From positions 24,285,395-24,349,394 of the forward strand of contig JACGWO010000004.1 in NCBI GenBank assembly GCA_034509735.1: a DNA stretch of 64,000 bases, written 5' to 3'. A model generated the notes under the pieces. The model was given only the letters and a program-made list of their open reading frames with translations. It had not been told where the DNA came from and did not search any database. The DNA comes from Sesamum alatum (taxonomy: Eukaryota; Streptophyta; Magnoliopsida; Lamiales; Pedaliaceae). This document shows positions 11,238-23,156 of the stretch, piece after piece (position 1 is the stretch's first letter; every line of letters begins with the position of its first letter). A program made the translations under genes and the position numbers.

Positions 11238-11850
11238 CAGCAAAAACCTTTATTTTTAAAAGAATTAGTTTTTATTCCTTTATTAAAAACGCAACATGTT
11301 TTGCTGCTAAAAACCGGATTTGATTTTTTTGAAATTACTTAACAGAATATTGAATTTGTTATGACTGTACATTAAATCCTGTTCAATTCAGACTTTTTTA
11401 GACTCATTCAACATTATGGCTCTTAATTCTGATTTGAAAAACAGAAAATTCTGATTTGAAAAGTAGAAAATTCTTAAAAGGCCATTATCCAGATTTTTAA
11501 TGGGCTTCAATTTGGCTTTTAAATGCATAGTGGAGGTTTGAACTTTGAGCACCTTTATAATGCTACAAAAATATGACATTTTAGATATAACAATAAATCA
11601 AACTCACTTTTGAGCATTACAAGAGTTCTCAATTTCGTGCTCTCTTGAGCTTTTTTCCCTAAAACTCTTGTTTAGAATTTTGTCACTTTTTGTGGCGACT
11701 GAGTGTTTTTCGAGGTATATTTCAGTATAGTGCAATATTGAAAAATAGAGTCGTCTTATCCTGGGAGAAGTGACACTGTACCAGAACCACTCGATACGGG
11801 GCGTCTAATTTTTCAATGCAAACAGAAACTCATTATTTGATTCGGTTATA
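10820..11850. other. No gene seen; contains an (AT) microsatellite
   Basis: This sequence replaces the expected GLOX2 N-terminus and promoter. It contains a 28-bp AT repeat at 11207-11234. The part at 11640-11840 (CTCTCTTGAGC..., GTCGTCTTATCCTGGGAGAA) resembles the end of an LTR plus leader of a retrotransposon, but I cannot place LTR boundaries. Confidence 0.35.
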
Positions 11851-12288
11851 ATGGATTCATCTTCATTTCCTGGTCCGTCAAAGACTACTAACTCAGACGA
11901 TCACTTCACGAGTCAAATAGTTGAATTACAGCAACAACTGTGTGACCGACTTGATAAGATGGAGGAGCTTAGAAATGATCTAGCTCGGCGAGCATTACTA
12001 TTACCATTGGTCTGAGATGAGGGCTGATGAACTAGACAATAAGTGTTCCGAACTCCAGTGGGAAATGCTAGCACTGAAGTCACACTACAAGGAAGAGTTG
12101 AATTAGCTAAATCAAGAGAACCATCAACTAAACCAAGATAACCATCAGTTGCACAACGAGGTCTCTGAATTGAGAGAGATTCTCCAATAATATGTAGAGA
12201 TGCATGTAGAGGAAGCTTCAGATAAGTTCCCCATGGACATTCCTGGCGAGGATGACAAACTTTCTGATGGAAATGTCATCGACTAAGT
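11851..12288 (+). pseudogene. Decayed ORF for a coiled-coil protein, possibly retroelement-derived
   Basis: ATG at 11851 starts MDSSSFPGPSKTTNSDDHFT, followed by QIVELQQQLCDRLDKMEELR. A TGA near 12013 and a shift lead into MRADELDNKCSELQWEMLAL and, past two further stops, a Gln/Asn/His-rich heptad-like stretch LNQENHQLNQDNHQLHNEVS with ELREILQ. It ends in an acidic FPMDIPGEDDKLSDGNVID and stop near 12286. The repeated LNQ(E/D)NHQL heptads indicate a coiled coil. I do not recognise a family. It precedes Copia pol remnants on the same strand by about 1.5 kb, so a gag-like or extra ORF of that element is possible. Confidence 0.4.
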
Positions 12289-13840
12289 GGATATTCGGTG
12301 ATATACTCGAGTAGTTTCAGTATAACTCGTATGAGCTAAGTTTACTGCTTCATGTAATTCGACACGTTAGCTTTTCTAATTCATGGTTATGTTACATATG
12401 ACAGAATGAATTTGTCTAAATTACAGTTTAGTCGTTTTTGAACACAGCCCCTAACATTATTTCCAGCAATCTTAAAGAAATTAGAGTGTACTGAAATAAG
12501 ATTTTAAAAACAACTTCATTAATCGATTTTAAATTGTTTAATCAATAAAAGCCAAGCCACGAAGAACAAACCAAAAGCACATAAACTATGCTAAATGGTG
12601 AGACCGGTTGTGCCCTATGTTGAGGAATACCCTTCTTCAAAACAAGGCAAACCTAGACAGTTGTGGGGGGTCCTAGCAATGCTAGCATCCTAGGAGCAAG
12701 TTTAGTACATGTGTATCTAATCGATGTGAACTGCCAACAGGTCATGAACTGTTTAATGTTTGGCCAACACTCAAGAAATTGGGCACGCTAGTGCTATGAA
12801 GTTATGGGGTGTTTTATCAAACCACCAATGGAAATAACAATGAGAGCATGCAAACTGAAAAACTTAGTGTGGAAACCGTAGATATGAAACTTCTGTCAGA
12901 ACGCATTCTATCTTTAAAGGGGGTGCACCATATCTCAGTTGTTCAAAGTTCAGTGTTGTTAACAAAGTTTTGTGAGATTTATCTCTGTGATACTATGGTT
13001 TGATAAATCTTGTTGGCACCAAGTTTTAATTATCGACAGAGTAATTAAATCATGTTGGCTATGTTTATCTATTTGCTTACTTATGATTCTGTTGTATGGA
13101 TAATATCTACTATGTGGCAAAGTATAATTGGTCATTTAAATTTGGGTCCTGAGAAAACTTAACGGACTGTGATTTAATACCACATTAGAATGTGAACATA
13201 TATACAAATGTTGTAGGGTGTCTAGAAGCTAAACAGTTAGGAAGACTTATCTCTGCATAGATAAGAACTTCAAGACTATTTAGTACAGTTCACACTGATT
13301 TTGTTTAAATCTCAATGGGGTTATAATTGGGACCAGGAATGTGTATCTCCTTTATAGATGATGAGACTATATTGTGTTACTTGTTAGATTTATATATGAA
13401 GCCTGTAATTTCTCTATATACTGTAATTACTCTATATAAAAACACAAGCAGAAACCTAAATAGATAACAACTGCTAAGGTCCGATAAGGGAGGCGGGTGA
13501 GAGTCGAATTCTTTTAGTGAATAATGCAACAAACTGTGGCACTATTCTTAACGAAACTCTCTAACACTCACCTTCGGCTAATGAAAGAGCAGAACTGTTT
13601 TGAATTTTGAGTTGCCTATGTATTTGTGGGGAAAGGTTTTGAATACATCCAGTTGTATTCTGAACGAAGTTTCTCTGGAACACATACGAATACTCTTGAT
13701 GAATTTTGAAAACTTGACCCAAAATACTTTCGAGTGTGGGGATGATTAGCAAAAAGGTGCTAGTCTCTAACACAAGAGAAACGAATTAGGTCCTTAGACT
13801 GTTGATACAATAGTCTTGGACTATGTGGAGACAAGTTATG
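12289..13840. other. Degenerate sequence, probably Copia interior, nothing resolved
   Basis: No open frame of interest. Position between a coiled-coil ORF relic and Copia pol remnants on the same strand suggests decayed Copia gag-pol, but I found no motif I can name. Confidence 0.3.
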
Positions 13841-13844
13841 CTTT

Positions 13845-15000
13845 AAGAATTTTGGTTTGTTTAGAGTTAGAGATTCAACCATATGTGTCAACATGATAGT
13901 TGAATTTCTCAATGCTATTCTTTAAGTAGATGTATTTCATCTAGAAATTGGAATACCTCAATTAATTCACCTACATCCCCATTTATTTCTAATCATGTGG
14001 AAAAGATGGCAAATGTGGGGGTTTGTCCTAATAGTTCTGTTCCGACCCTTGAAGAGTCAGATGACCTGGAAAGCTAGGATGTCAAGGTTTTTGGAAGTGA
14101 TTAATCAATTACAAATATCAGGGACAATCTTGTAGCCTTCAAAGAATGCTATGACTACTTTTGAAGTCAGGCAGTGGAATGCAGTTGTAAAAAGGGAGAT
14201 GGACTCAAGTATCTTTAATGGAACATGAGTACTTGTTCCTCTCTTTCAGGGTTGTCCTGCTATAGGGTATGTTTAGATTTTCATATCTGATGGGACCATA
14301 AATAAGTTTAAAGACTTAATTTGTGGCAAAGGGGTTTTTAAACAAAAGTAGGGAATAGATCATTTATACCTATTTTTTAGGGATGTGTAGTTTATCTATC
14401 CTTTGGCTTCGATGTAAAGGAAAAGTAACATATGTCATTACAAGTTAGAAGAAATAATGCTGCATTTCTTGCTACATGTAGATGATCTTCTGGTAATAGA
14501 ATCTAACTTAGATATTATCATGCTAAATCGTTCTTGAATACTAAGTGAAGGATACACATGAGGTTCATGTATTTGTTGACTTCATGTTGGTCCAGTCAAC
14601 TGGTGGTATAGAAATTTCTCAATATGTAGAGAAAAATTGTTTATACTATAGAATTACAAAGTCACCATAAATCCTTCTTTAGCTTATGTCAAGAATGAAC
14701 GTGGTATGGCTAGAGATATCTTTTTTTGTCTCATAGCTAGCTACATTACTGGTCCTGATGGAACCACTGGGGAGGTTTTCAATAGGGTACTCAGGTACCT
14801 TGAGAGCACAAGCATCATTGGGCCATTGTAGTGGCAAATTCCCTACATGTGTTGAGGGATTCAGTGATGTTAGTTGAACCACCAAACTCTAAAAGCAATA
14901 GGGTGTTCGAGATATGGTGTTCCTTTTCACCTCTTGTGGGATGCTACCTCCATAAAAGTCTGTAAGACGGATATTGATAACCCAGTCTTTGTATAGCCGA
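13845..15000 (+). pseudogene. Decayed Ty1/Copia pol (reverse transcriptase and RNase H)
   Basis: Frames switch often, but Copia blocks appear in the right order. VRQWNAVVKREMDSSIFNGT (about 14165-14225) matches the W-x-x-A-M-x-x-E-x-x-S-L block. ISDGTINKFKD followed by LVAKGF-like VAKGF (14285-14335) matches the KPDGTIDKFKARLVAKG block. LHFLLHVDDLLVIESNL (14460-14510) contains the VDD catalytic pair in its Y/HVDD(M/L)L setting. VEGFSDVS (about 14850) followed by SKSNR-VFE matches the GYSDSDWA...STSGYVF RNase H block. Stops are numerous, so this is an old relic. Confidence 0.62.
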
Positions 15001-16789
15001 GTTATGTGAGTTGCATACGACTATTAATGAAGTTGACTATTTTGTATGGGTTGGTTTTCCAACGTCGTATTGTAAGTCAACCTCGTCTTCCTAGTGCAAT
15101 ATATTGTGATAGTCGACCATAATTCCAAAGGACTGGAGTCGTATATACAACCATTAGACTATAGACATGTCTAAGTTAGATTGAGGTCTATAAGGGAATT
15201 AGTGTTTGACAGACTAATCGACATTTAACTTTGTGAAAAAGAAGGAAACAATTGCTTATTCGTTAACGAACGGATTAGATATGTCATTAATTTAATAATC
15301 CAGATTGGGGATGGGATTGAAAACCCATCAGTGCCATGTCTACGATAGCAACACAACCTTTTAAGTGGAGATCCCACAAAGAAGGTTAAATGTGGTATTA
15401 ACAAGTCGTAGGATATGTCGGCTGCCTACATATAGACTGATACTTTGTATTTGGAGTCTATCCCCTATAATTCTAGAAGGTGCTGGTACTGCAAGTATAG
15501 TAAGAGTTTAACTTTGAATGTGGTCAAGTGTTTGAGACGAGATGCAAGCAGTGCATCCTTAGAGATGCACAACTAAGTAAATATAGTTGTTTGGCCGCAA
15601 CTACGGAATGGGGTTATACCTAAAAGCATCCATGAACATGATTAGGACACATGGCCTATAGTCTCAACCCTATATATTAACACATAACCAGTAGCTTGTT
15701 GATACTGACAAGCAATGCTACAATCACGAGATCAAATTCAAGGCTTCATTCCATTTGACCCGGTAGCAACTGAAGTTAGATAACTCAAACAGTGGTTCAA
15801 ACCGGGAGGTACCATTTTTGAAAGAAAGCTACGATAGCTTTGTCATGGATGGAAGGCTTAGACGAACAATGTAAGTTCTACTCTATTTATTAGGATTCTA
15901 ATATTTTAGCTTGGTCCAACCAAGTGAGAGTTTTAACAGACCAAGACCTCGTCACATAATATATAATTTCCATGCTTTGACGAAAACATGATAAATAAAT
16001 CATTCATCCATCATCATTCCACATGCAAAAATAAAATCCTAGGATGCCCCTGTTAGATGATCACAAGCCCAAAACCTACACGACCCACTAAGCCCATAGT
16101 GGATCTATGGTCATTCTAGGATTGGTCCTACATTATTACATATTTATGTAAAAACCCATCAACACACTGATGGGGCTTGCCTCTTATCCACCGGGCCTCC
16201 AAGGCTTCAGATCTCCATGGGCCTCCTTGGACTCCCCCTTCTAGGCCTTAATCCTCTTCATTAACAAAAATAAAGGGAAAAATGCCTCACTTGTACCTAC
16301 TCTCATTACAACTGAAATAGAAACCCCAACGAACACTGGCGGGGAGTATATAAGGAGGGAGGAAGAGAGCCTTATTATTCCAAGGCAACCAGAAAGATAA
16401 GGAAGAAAAGAAAACGAGGCATACAGGCCCAACAGAAAATCATACATTCGGTCTAAGGGCTTTGTGATCATCCATTCGTCAATCCCATTACTGCAAATAG
16501 CAATATTACACATCCAAGAAAAACAGGTTATTCATCAAAATACATGATAACCAATATCATCCAAAATTTCTACACAAGAAAACTGACCATGTACACAACC
16601 ATTGCAATACCTCTTACCAGGAAATCTTTTCCTTATCATTAAGATAATATTAAATTTAGGAGGTTCCAAAACTCACCAAAAATAAAATATTTCAAAATAA
16701 TATTTTTAGAAAATGTGCAGAAAATAATTCAGAATAATCCAATAATCTTAATAATAATAATTTAAGTAAAATAATACAAAAATAGAAAA
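15001..16789. other. No gene recognised; retroelement tail and unknown sequence
   Basis: 15160-15290 may continue the Copia RNase H tail (ACATTTAACTTTGTGAAAAA). The portion 16000-16500 includes a TATA-like GGGAGTATATAAGGAGGG at about 16342, as in LTR promoters, without recognisable ends. The longest frame on the minus strand here (about 90 codons) has no family resemblance I can name. Confidence 0.3.
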
Positions 16790-17145
16790 TGGTGCGACAA
16801 CCATTGTCGGGGGCCTCAGCCTGGCCGGGGGCACGTGCGCGCCTGTGCGCACAGGCATCCATTTGCCTACGCGCACGCGCTCTAGCCTGGTCGCCAGTGC
16901 CCTGTGCGCGCGCGCCCCTCCCCCTTGCACCCAGCGCCTGGCGGCGGTGCATGTGCACGGGTGGCCCAGCCAGTCGTCTGCGCGCGCCGAGCGTGCTGGA
17001 CGGGTGCATGTTTGCAGGCTTTCCTTGCCTGCGCGCGCGCCTAGCCGCAACTTTGCATGCGTGGCCGACTGGCCGGCCCTGTCGTCCGCACGGGCTGGCC
17101 AGGCGGCAGGACGCGTAAGCTCCCCTGCTTGCGCGCTCGACCCTT
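16790..17145. other. GC-rich, CpG-dense island
   Basis: About 350 bp with very high GC in a region otherwise near 35-40 percent. Words such as TGCGCGC, GCGCGCGC and GGCCGGCC recur on both strands, making long Arg/Ala/Pro-rich open frames in several phases; these are compositional artefacts. It lies just downstream, in element sense, of the minus-strand LTR/PBS remnant at 17379-17483, so it may be retroelement leader sequence. Confidence 0.5.
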
Positions 17146-17378
17146 TTCAAATGCAAAATAATTCAAGAAAACCCAACAATTCCATGATCTTCATCATTTT
17201 CCCATGAAAACAAGAAAATAATTCAAGAAACACAAGAATTCCATGATCAATCTTTCAAGTGCAAAATTAACGCTATTATCCCTACAATTTACAACATGCT
17301 TCAATACAGAAATTAAGCCACGTAAAAACATGCTCATACATGTATAGCACGTAAAATCCTAGGCCTATACACCGAACT

Positions 17379-17483
17379 GGGCTATGATACCACTGTAAGC
17401 GACCCGGATCAGCCTGGGAGAGGACGCGTGCGGAAGCGCGGGGGCGTTTGAAAAAAAACAAAACGTAAACATACACAATAGGT
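17379..17483 (-). mobile_element. LTR end plus primer-binding site of a minus-strand retroelement (Copia-like)
   Basis: On the minus strand the LTR ends in GGTCGCTTACA at 17394 and is followed after one base by TGGTATCATAGCC (17380-17392), close to the TGGTATCAGAGC primer site complementary to initiator tRNA-Met that many plant Copia elements use. The LTR contains GTGCGGAAGCGCGG, a word also found near the same end of the solo LTR at 25930. The LTR breaks at about 17483 where Athila pol begins. Confidence 0.55.
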
Positions 17484-18260
17484 GCAGTGGTGAGTCTTTC
17501 TTTGAGCAAACGAAATGCATGCACACACTCATCATTGAATTCAAAGGGCACATCCTTACTCAAGAGATGAGTCAAAGGTCTAGAAATTTTTGAAAAATCC
17601 TTTATAAACTGCCTATAGAAACCGACGTGACCTAAGAAACCTCTGACATCCTTCACAGACTAAGGGATCGGAAGTTTTTAATTAGTTCTACTTTCGATCT
17701 GTCCACCTCTATCCCACGAGAAGACACTTTATGTCCTAAAACTATCCCTTCACTCACCATGAAATGACATTTCTCCCAATTTAAAATAAGATTTGTTTCC
17801 TCACATCTTTGCAAGACTTTGTCCAAGTTATTCAAACCTGTGTTAAAAGATTGTGCATAAACAGAGAAATCATCCATAAAGACCTCCATAAAATGATCAA
17901 TGAAATCTCCAAACAGAAATCGTGCAGCGTTGAAAGGTAGGCGGTGCATTGCACAACCCAAATGGCATCCTCCTAAATGGAAATATGCCAAACGGGCATG
18001 TGAAGGTGGTTTTCTCTTGACCCTCAGGGCAATGGCCACCTGATGGTATCCGGAGTAACCATATAAAAAATAATAAAATGCAGCCCTGCAAGTTTTTCAA
18101 CCATTTGATCGATGAAGGGGAGAAGAAAATGGTATTTTCTATTGGCCTCATTAAGCGCCCTATAATCAATACACACCTTCCATCCCGTGATTGTTCTAGA
18201 AGGGATGAGTTCATTGTTATCATTGGCTACTACGTCACCCCACCTTTCTTAGGCCCACAT
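17484..18260 (-). pseudogene. Athila-type Gypsy pol fragment: reverse transcriptase and start of RNase H
   Basis: Reading leftwards, frames give FPFRRMPFGLCNAPPTFQRC (the FGLCNAPATFQR block), then FMEVFMDDFSVYAQSFNTGL with the catalytic DD in the V(F/Y)MDDFSV motif, then CEETNLILNWEKCHFMVSEG and GIEVDRSKVELI, and finally VRGFLGHVGFYRQFIKDFSK leading to RPLTHLLSKD at the RNase H border. Typical plant Gypsy RT order. Several frameshifts and a stop at 17658 break it. The sequence ends at TTAPIV (about 17484), where the LTR remnant abuts, so RNase H and integrase are missing. Confidence 0.8.
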
Positions 18261-18577
18261 TAAACAGGACTTACCCATGTAGAATCATAAATGGGATAGA
18301 TAATATCTGATGTGAGCCACTTGAGGATTTTCTTTTTCACTACTTCTTGCATGTTTCGATTCAGCCGACGTCATGGTTGCGCCTTCGGCTTGTAACCATC
18401 CTCCATCAAAATTTTGTGCGTACGCGTTACTGGGCTGATTCCCTTGATATCGGCGATGCTCTATCCGATAGCCACCAAGTGTTCCTTGAGCACTCGTTGC
18501 AACTTCTCCTCTTGTAAATCTGTCAAGTTAGAGGAAATAATAACCGGTAAGGATGATTCTTTTCCAAGAAAAACATA

Positions 18578-19342
18578 CTAAATATGAGAAGAAAGAGGCT
18601 TGAGTTCAAGAGTAGGGGGTGAATCGGTGGATGGTCTCAATACTGGGGCCGGAAGACCATCCAAGGGGAGGAACCGACGTGGCCGTGGTGTGATCTCGTC
18701 CCAATTGGCCTCCAAATGGCATAGTGCTTCGACGTGCTCACCAAAGCCCACCTGCGAAGGACAATTTTCAGAGATAAGAAGACATGCATCAAAAGAGTCT
18801 TTTTCTTTACTCAACATGGCACAATCGTTTGTTAATGCCTCAATGCAATCAATCGAAAAAGCCTCATGCTCCACATGTTTTGGATGTTTGATAGCTTTGA
18901 ACACATTAAAAATGACCTCCTCATCATTGATTCTAAGTGTAAGTTTCCCCTTTTGCACATCAATCAAAGCTTTTCCCGTAGCAAGGAAAGGTCTACCTAG
19001 AATCAATAGAGTATTCACATCCTCCTCCATGTCAAGCACAACAAAATCAACGTAGATGACGGACTTTCCTACCTTGACCAATACATCCTCAACTATCCCT
19101 CTGGTGTATTTAATACTCCTATCGGCTAGTTGCAATGTGACAATAGTTGGTGTAAGCTCATGTATCCCTAATCTAGCAAATATAGAATATGGCATTAACT
19201 TGATGCTAGCACCTAGATCGCACAGAGCTTTGTCAAAGTTTACTTCCCCTATAGTGCATGGTATTGAAAAACTCCCTGTGTCTTTGAGCTTTGGGAGAAG
19301 TTTGTTTTGTAGGATCGCTGAATATTCCTCATTGAGTTTCAC
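18578..19342 (-). pseudogene. Athila-type Gypsy protease region, 254 codons open
   Basis: Retroviral-type aspartic protease domain: KALCDLGASIKLMPYSIF carries the D-L-G-A-S form of the active-site motif (about residues 40-60), followed by LQLADRSIKYTRGIVEDVLV, FVVLDMEEDVNTLLILGRPF and KALIDVQKGKLTLRINDEEV. This protease text is characteristic of Athila/Calypso-type Gypsy elements. The frame is unbroken through the domain but is cut off from RT by stops at about 18575 and overlaps the gag frame end in another phase. Dead element overall. Confidence 0.82.
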
Positions 19343-21047
19343 CGTTTCTCCATTCGCCCATTTTCTCTTTTGGGTATCACCTCTTTCAAGAACTTGGCAT
19401 AGCTTGGCATCTGTGAAAGTGCATCAATGAGAGGGATGTTAACATGAATTTTCTTGATTATCTCTAGAAATTTACCAAACTGTTTATCCAAATTTGCCTT
19501 CAAAACTCTCTTGGGATACGGGATATATGAAGGACCCTCATCTAGATTAAGTTCGAGTTTAGGAGTTCTCCCTTTCAATTCCTCTTGAGGCTCCACATCC
19601 TCCTTTGGTTGTGGCTCGTCCCAATGCTTGTGGGGTGGCTCCTCTCAAAGAATTTTTTCGTTCTTGAGTGTGATTACATTGACTTGCTCCTTAGGATTTT
19701 CTCGGTGTCACTCGGAAGTTGCCCCTCCTTTTTGCTAGTTATCATGCCCGCAAGTTGCCCTTTTTGGACCTCGAGATTTCAGATTGATGCATCTTGGTTC
19801 TGAAAACGAGTGTTGGCGGCGGTGATGAAATTGGAGAGCATGTCTTCAAGGTTGCTCTTCTTCTCCTGTGGCGGCTGCTGCTGGCTTGGTTGTTGTTGGT
19901 ATCCCGGTGGTCCTTGTTGTTGGTTGTTACTCCATGAAAAATTGGGGTGGCTACGCCATCCCGGAATGTAGGTGTTGGAGTATGGATTAAAGTTGGACCT
20001 GCCACCATGAGAAACAAAATTAGCATCTTCAAAAACAATATTTGTATTTCCTACCTCGCAGTCCTGACTTAAATGGCCCATCTGACCACAAGTGCCGCAA
20101 GGTCCTAAGGGTGGAGCGATCCACATTGTGGCTCCAAAGTTATCCAGTTGTTGCGTTAGTGAAGCTATTTGTGCGAGTAGTGTCGTTGTTGCGTCAACTT
20201 GGTGGACACCGGCTATTCATCGGTCTTGGCCATATGGGTAAAAGCTCGATGCTATCTCATCAATGAGGAAAACCGCCTCGGACGGTAGTTTCTTCATGAT
20301 GGTATCGCCTGCAGCTGCATCGATGGTAGCTCGGTTGGCCAATATGACATCATTGTAGAATGTTTGCACCTGCCGCCATACTGGGAGCTCATGAATAGGG
20401 CACTTTCTAAGCATATCCCTGAAAACGTTCCCATGCATCATATAGTGATTCCTTCGTTGACTACACAAAAGATGTAATGTCATTGAGCAATTGAGCAGTT
20501 TTAGATGGGGGAAAGTATTTAGCAAGGAATTTTTGTGTCAATTCTTGCCAAGTTGTAATACTACCGGCAGGCAGCGATTGCAGCCAATCTTTGGCCTTAT
20601 CACACAAGAAAAACGAAAATAGTCTAAGCCTAACACCATCATCACTACCACAATTGAACATAAAAAAGTATCACAAATTTCAAGGAAATTAGAGAGTTGT
20701 TAATTAAGATTCTCTTCAAGCAAACCGGATAACTGCACATGTGCTTGGATCATCTGAATGATAGTCGGCTTGGTCTCAAAGTTGTTGGCTTGGATCGAGG
20801 TTTAGGCAATACCAGATATCACCCCATCAGCTGTTGGGAACGCATATTCCATCATTGGCCTCTCCACGACCCCTAAAGCATTCGCCATGGCTAGTTCTGT
20901 GAGAGCAAATTGATCCTCCGTGTTGGGATTTTCACTCCCTTTGCCCCTCTTCATGGTGTTTCTTTGTTGGCGGAAGGTTCTCTCAATTTCGGGATTGAAT
21001 TGTGCTAACTCTCCACCACTACTTCGTGTCATTAAACTGTGAACCAA
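19339..21047 (-). pseudogene. Athila-type Gypsy gag
   Basis: Begins near 21047 with a frame containing NPEIERTFRQQRNTMKRGKG. A capsid-type block KDWLQSLPAGSITTWQELTQ with KFLAKYFPPSKTAQL follows at 20520-20620 (the W-x-x-L-x-x-x-F-L-x-K-(Y/F)-F-P core of retrotransposon gag). A CCHC zinc knuckle CGTCGQMGHLSQDC lies at about 20055-20097, and a Gln/Pro-rich spacer follows. The last part (19339-19596) contains FGKFLEIIKKIHVNIPLIDA and ALSQMPSYAKFLKEV, the linker before the protease. At least three frame changes make it non-functional. Strand, order and spacing agree with the protease and RT fragments. Confidence 0.78.
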
Positions 21048-21147
21048 AGAAAGAGGAGAAGTGAGGTAGAAATAGAAGATAAAAATAAAGCAAAGAAAAA
21101 TTCAAATTAATTAAGTCCAGCGAGTTATGATATTATTTCAAAATAAA

Positions 21148-21165
21148 TTCCCGGCAACGGCGCCA
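21148..21165 (-). promoter_or_regulatory. Primer-binding site of the Athila-type element
   Basis: On the minus strand TGGCGCCGTTGCCGGGAA lies six bases after the LTR end at 21172. It fits the 3' end of plant tRNA-Asp, the primer usually predicted for Athila elements. This fixes the element's 5' side at the right and its sense as minus. Confidence 0.7.
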
Positions 21166-21171
21166 AACACT

Positions 21172-22240
21172 TGATCGCAAAAATATGTACTAGCAAGTGC
21201 ACTAGCTATGAAGTAGTATAAAAGATAGCGAACCCATGAGGATTCAATGAAAAAATTACTACAACTGTAACTAACCCCTAATTATTTTGACAACCGAAAA
21301 GTTTGGATGATTTAGAATCTACTAAAACAAACAATAGAATCAACTATAGCAATCAATCTCGTTGGAGACAAAGAAACGCAGATTTAGAAAGAAAAGTGCT
21401 ACGGCCATAGGTCCGCCTAATCAACACAACACATTCAATATTAACGGATCAATCAAACGAATAAGTATTTTCGCGCACTGAGGTTTTTCCTAATTTAATT
21501 CGAACCTTTTACTATCAAGGAATTAGGGTCTCTCCTCTCCAAAACTTGTGATAATAATGCATTAAGATTTATGAAAAACCAATGGAACCAGATAGGTCAT
21601 GCCTGTGTATGCCTACACATCATTCAACCCACACCATGAATTACTCTATCCACTATGCCCAATTCCCCCTCGGTTCATCAACATAATTAAGAAAATCTAA
21701 GAGGTGATCAAGCTCTTAAATAATAGCAACAAACACAATAATTCATGGATATGTGAAAATAACAACTAGATTAATCCAGAAAACATTTAACACATAGTAA
21801 CAATTAGGCTTTCCATAAGCCTTAGCACAAAAAGAAATTAGTTCATCCTAATTCTAACTAAAACGGAAGAGAAAGATTGAGAAAAACTCATGGAGTAGTA
21901 GATTGGCTTGGTGGTCATCACTCCAATTCCGAATCTCCTTCACGTGCTTCTCGCCTTCTCCCTTGCTCTCAAAATCACTATCTCTCTACGAATTTCCTGC
22001 TGAAAAATCGATCCCTTCTTCTCCTCCTTTATTCCTTATATAGTGAGTCTTAACTGAAATAGGAAAGGAATAGGATTCTATTTACCACAAATCTCTTTTC
22101 CTTTTCTACTCCTATTCTTACCAAAACTCTATGGTAGATTACAAAGGAAATCGAATCTCTTTTTGAATGACTTACAATCAGAATTTCAGTTTTACAGGTC
22201 AGCTCGTCTGCGAATTCCGCCAAGTGAATGTCTGATAATC
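21172..22240 (-). repeat. 5' LTR of the Athila-type element (right boundary uncertain)
   Basis: The LTR edge next to the primer site reads TGATCGCAAAAATATG on the plus strand, so the LTR ends ...GCGATCA in element sense. A TATATAAGG promoter-like word lies on the minus strand at about 22034-22042. The outer boundary is unclear: the sequence from about 22240 resembles the solo LTR at 25930-27908, so the Athila LTR either ends there or shares that segment. No second Athila LTR is seen on the left. Confidence 0.6.
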
Positions 22241-23156
22241 CGTGGGCCACCTTCAACTAGACTTGGCCGAATTATCAATCATTCCATGATCGGAATTCGC
22301 CCGTCACCATGAGTGGCCGTCTAGCAACGGTCTATGGCACTAGAGACTAGGCGAAATCGTGGCGTGAACATTTAGGCTCCCGAATGCATACGAGTACGAT
22401 CCTTCCATCTACCATCTCAAAGCTATAGCCTAGGGTATGAATTTAGATGTCGGTCCCCATCCTTGACTTAAGCTTTCACTCGTTTACCTACTGAAAACAT
22501 CACTGGGATCCTATCCCACTGTTCAATCACTATGGCCACAGATTTATAGGGAACGAATCTCAGAGTATAAGTGAGACACTACCATCAAACGTTGACAGGA
22601 AATAGATTCTTTCTTGGGACTCACCGTTCATACTACACATTCTGATTGCATTAGATAGAGCTTTTAGCAACCAAGTCTTTTCGACCCGGTAGCCTTTCGC
22701 CAAACCTAAGACACAGGCATGGTGTGGGCATGGTGTGTATGTGATTGTTGTAGTCCCTCAAGTCTGAGGACTAGTCCCGTACTATCGGAGCCGGGAATAC
22801 GAGTCATACTGACCAACCCACTCATGGATTTCCATATGACGATTCCCATGAGTCACCTCAGTCAGCTGACACCGAGCCTAACCCATTAACATTGCATGGA
22901 CGTCTCTCGTCACTTGTCGATGAAATACGACTGCAATCCTTAGTGCAAGCCTCGTTCAGACCCTCGATACCCAATCTCGAGGTCATGGACTTGGAGGGTT
23001 TCATACCGATCCACAGAGCCTGGATTCATGACTGCCAACCTATGCGCAGTCCAACCTCTTGGATTTTATGGATCCGGTCTGTCGGCTTTCCTTGTGCATT
23101 GAACAGTAATACAAAATAAGTAAACACAATCAAAATATGAAATGCCATAAACCAAA
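22241..23156 (-). repeat. LTR segment shared with the solo LTR at 25930-27908
   Basis: From about 22240 to 23110 this runs parallel to about 26930-27760: both contain CTAGCAACGGTC(T/C)ATGGCA, CTAGAGACTAGG(C/T)GAAAT, GAACATTTAGGCTC and a CGAGTCACCTC-like stretch, and both end with GTGAACAG / TTGAACAG. No protein-coding sense. It borders GLOX-upstream sequence at about 23157. I read it as the distal part of a nested LTR of the solo family; the minus orientation follows from the primer site at 17380. Confidence 0.5.

Noticed and set aside
16692..17207. Several 100-150 codon frames on both strands in the GC island
   Set aside because: Arg/Ala/Pro-rich frames open in many phases at once, as expected from GC composition; no domain or start context.
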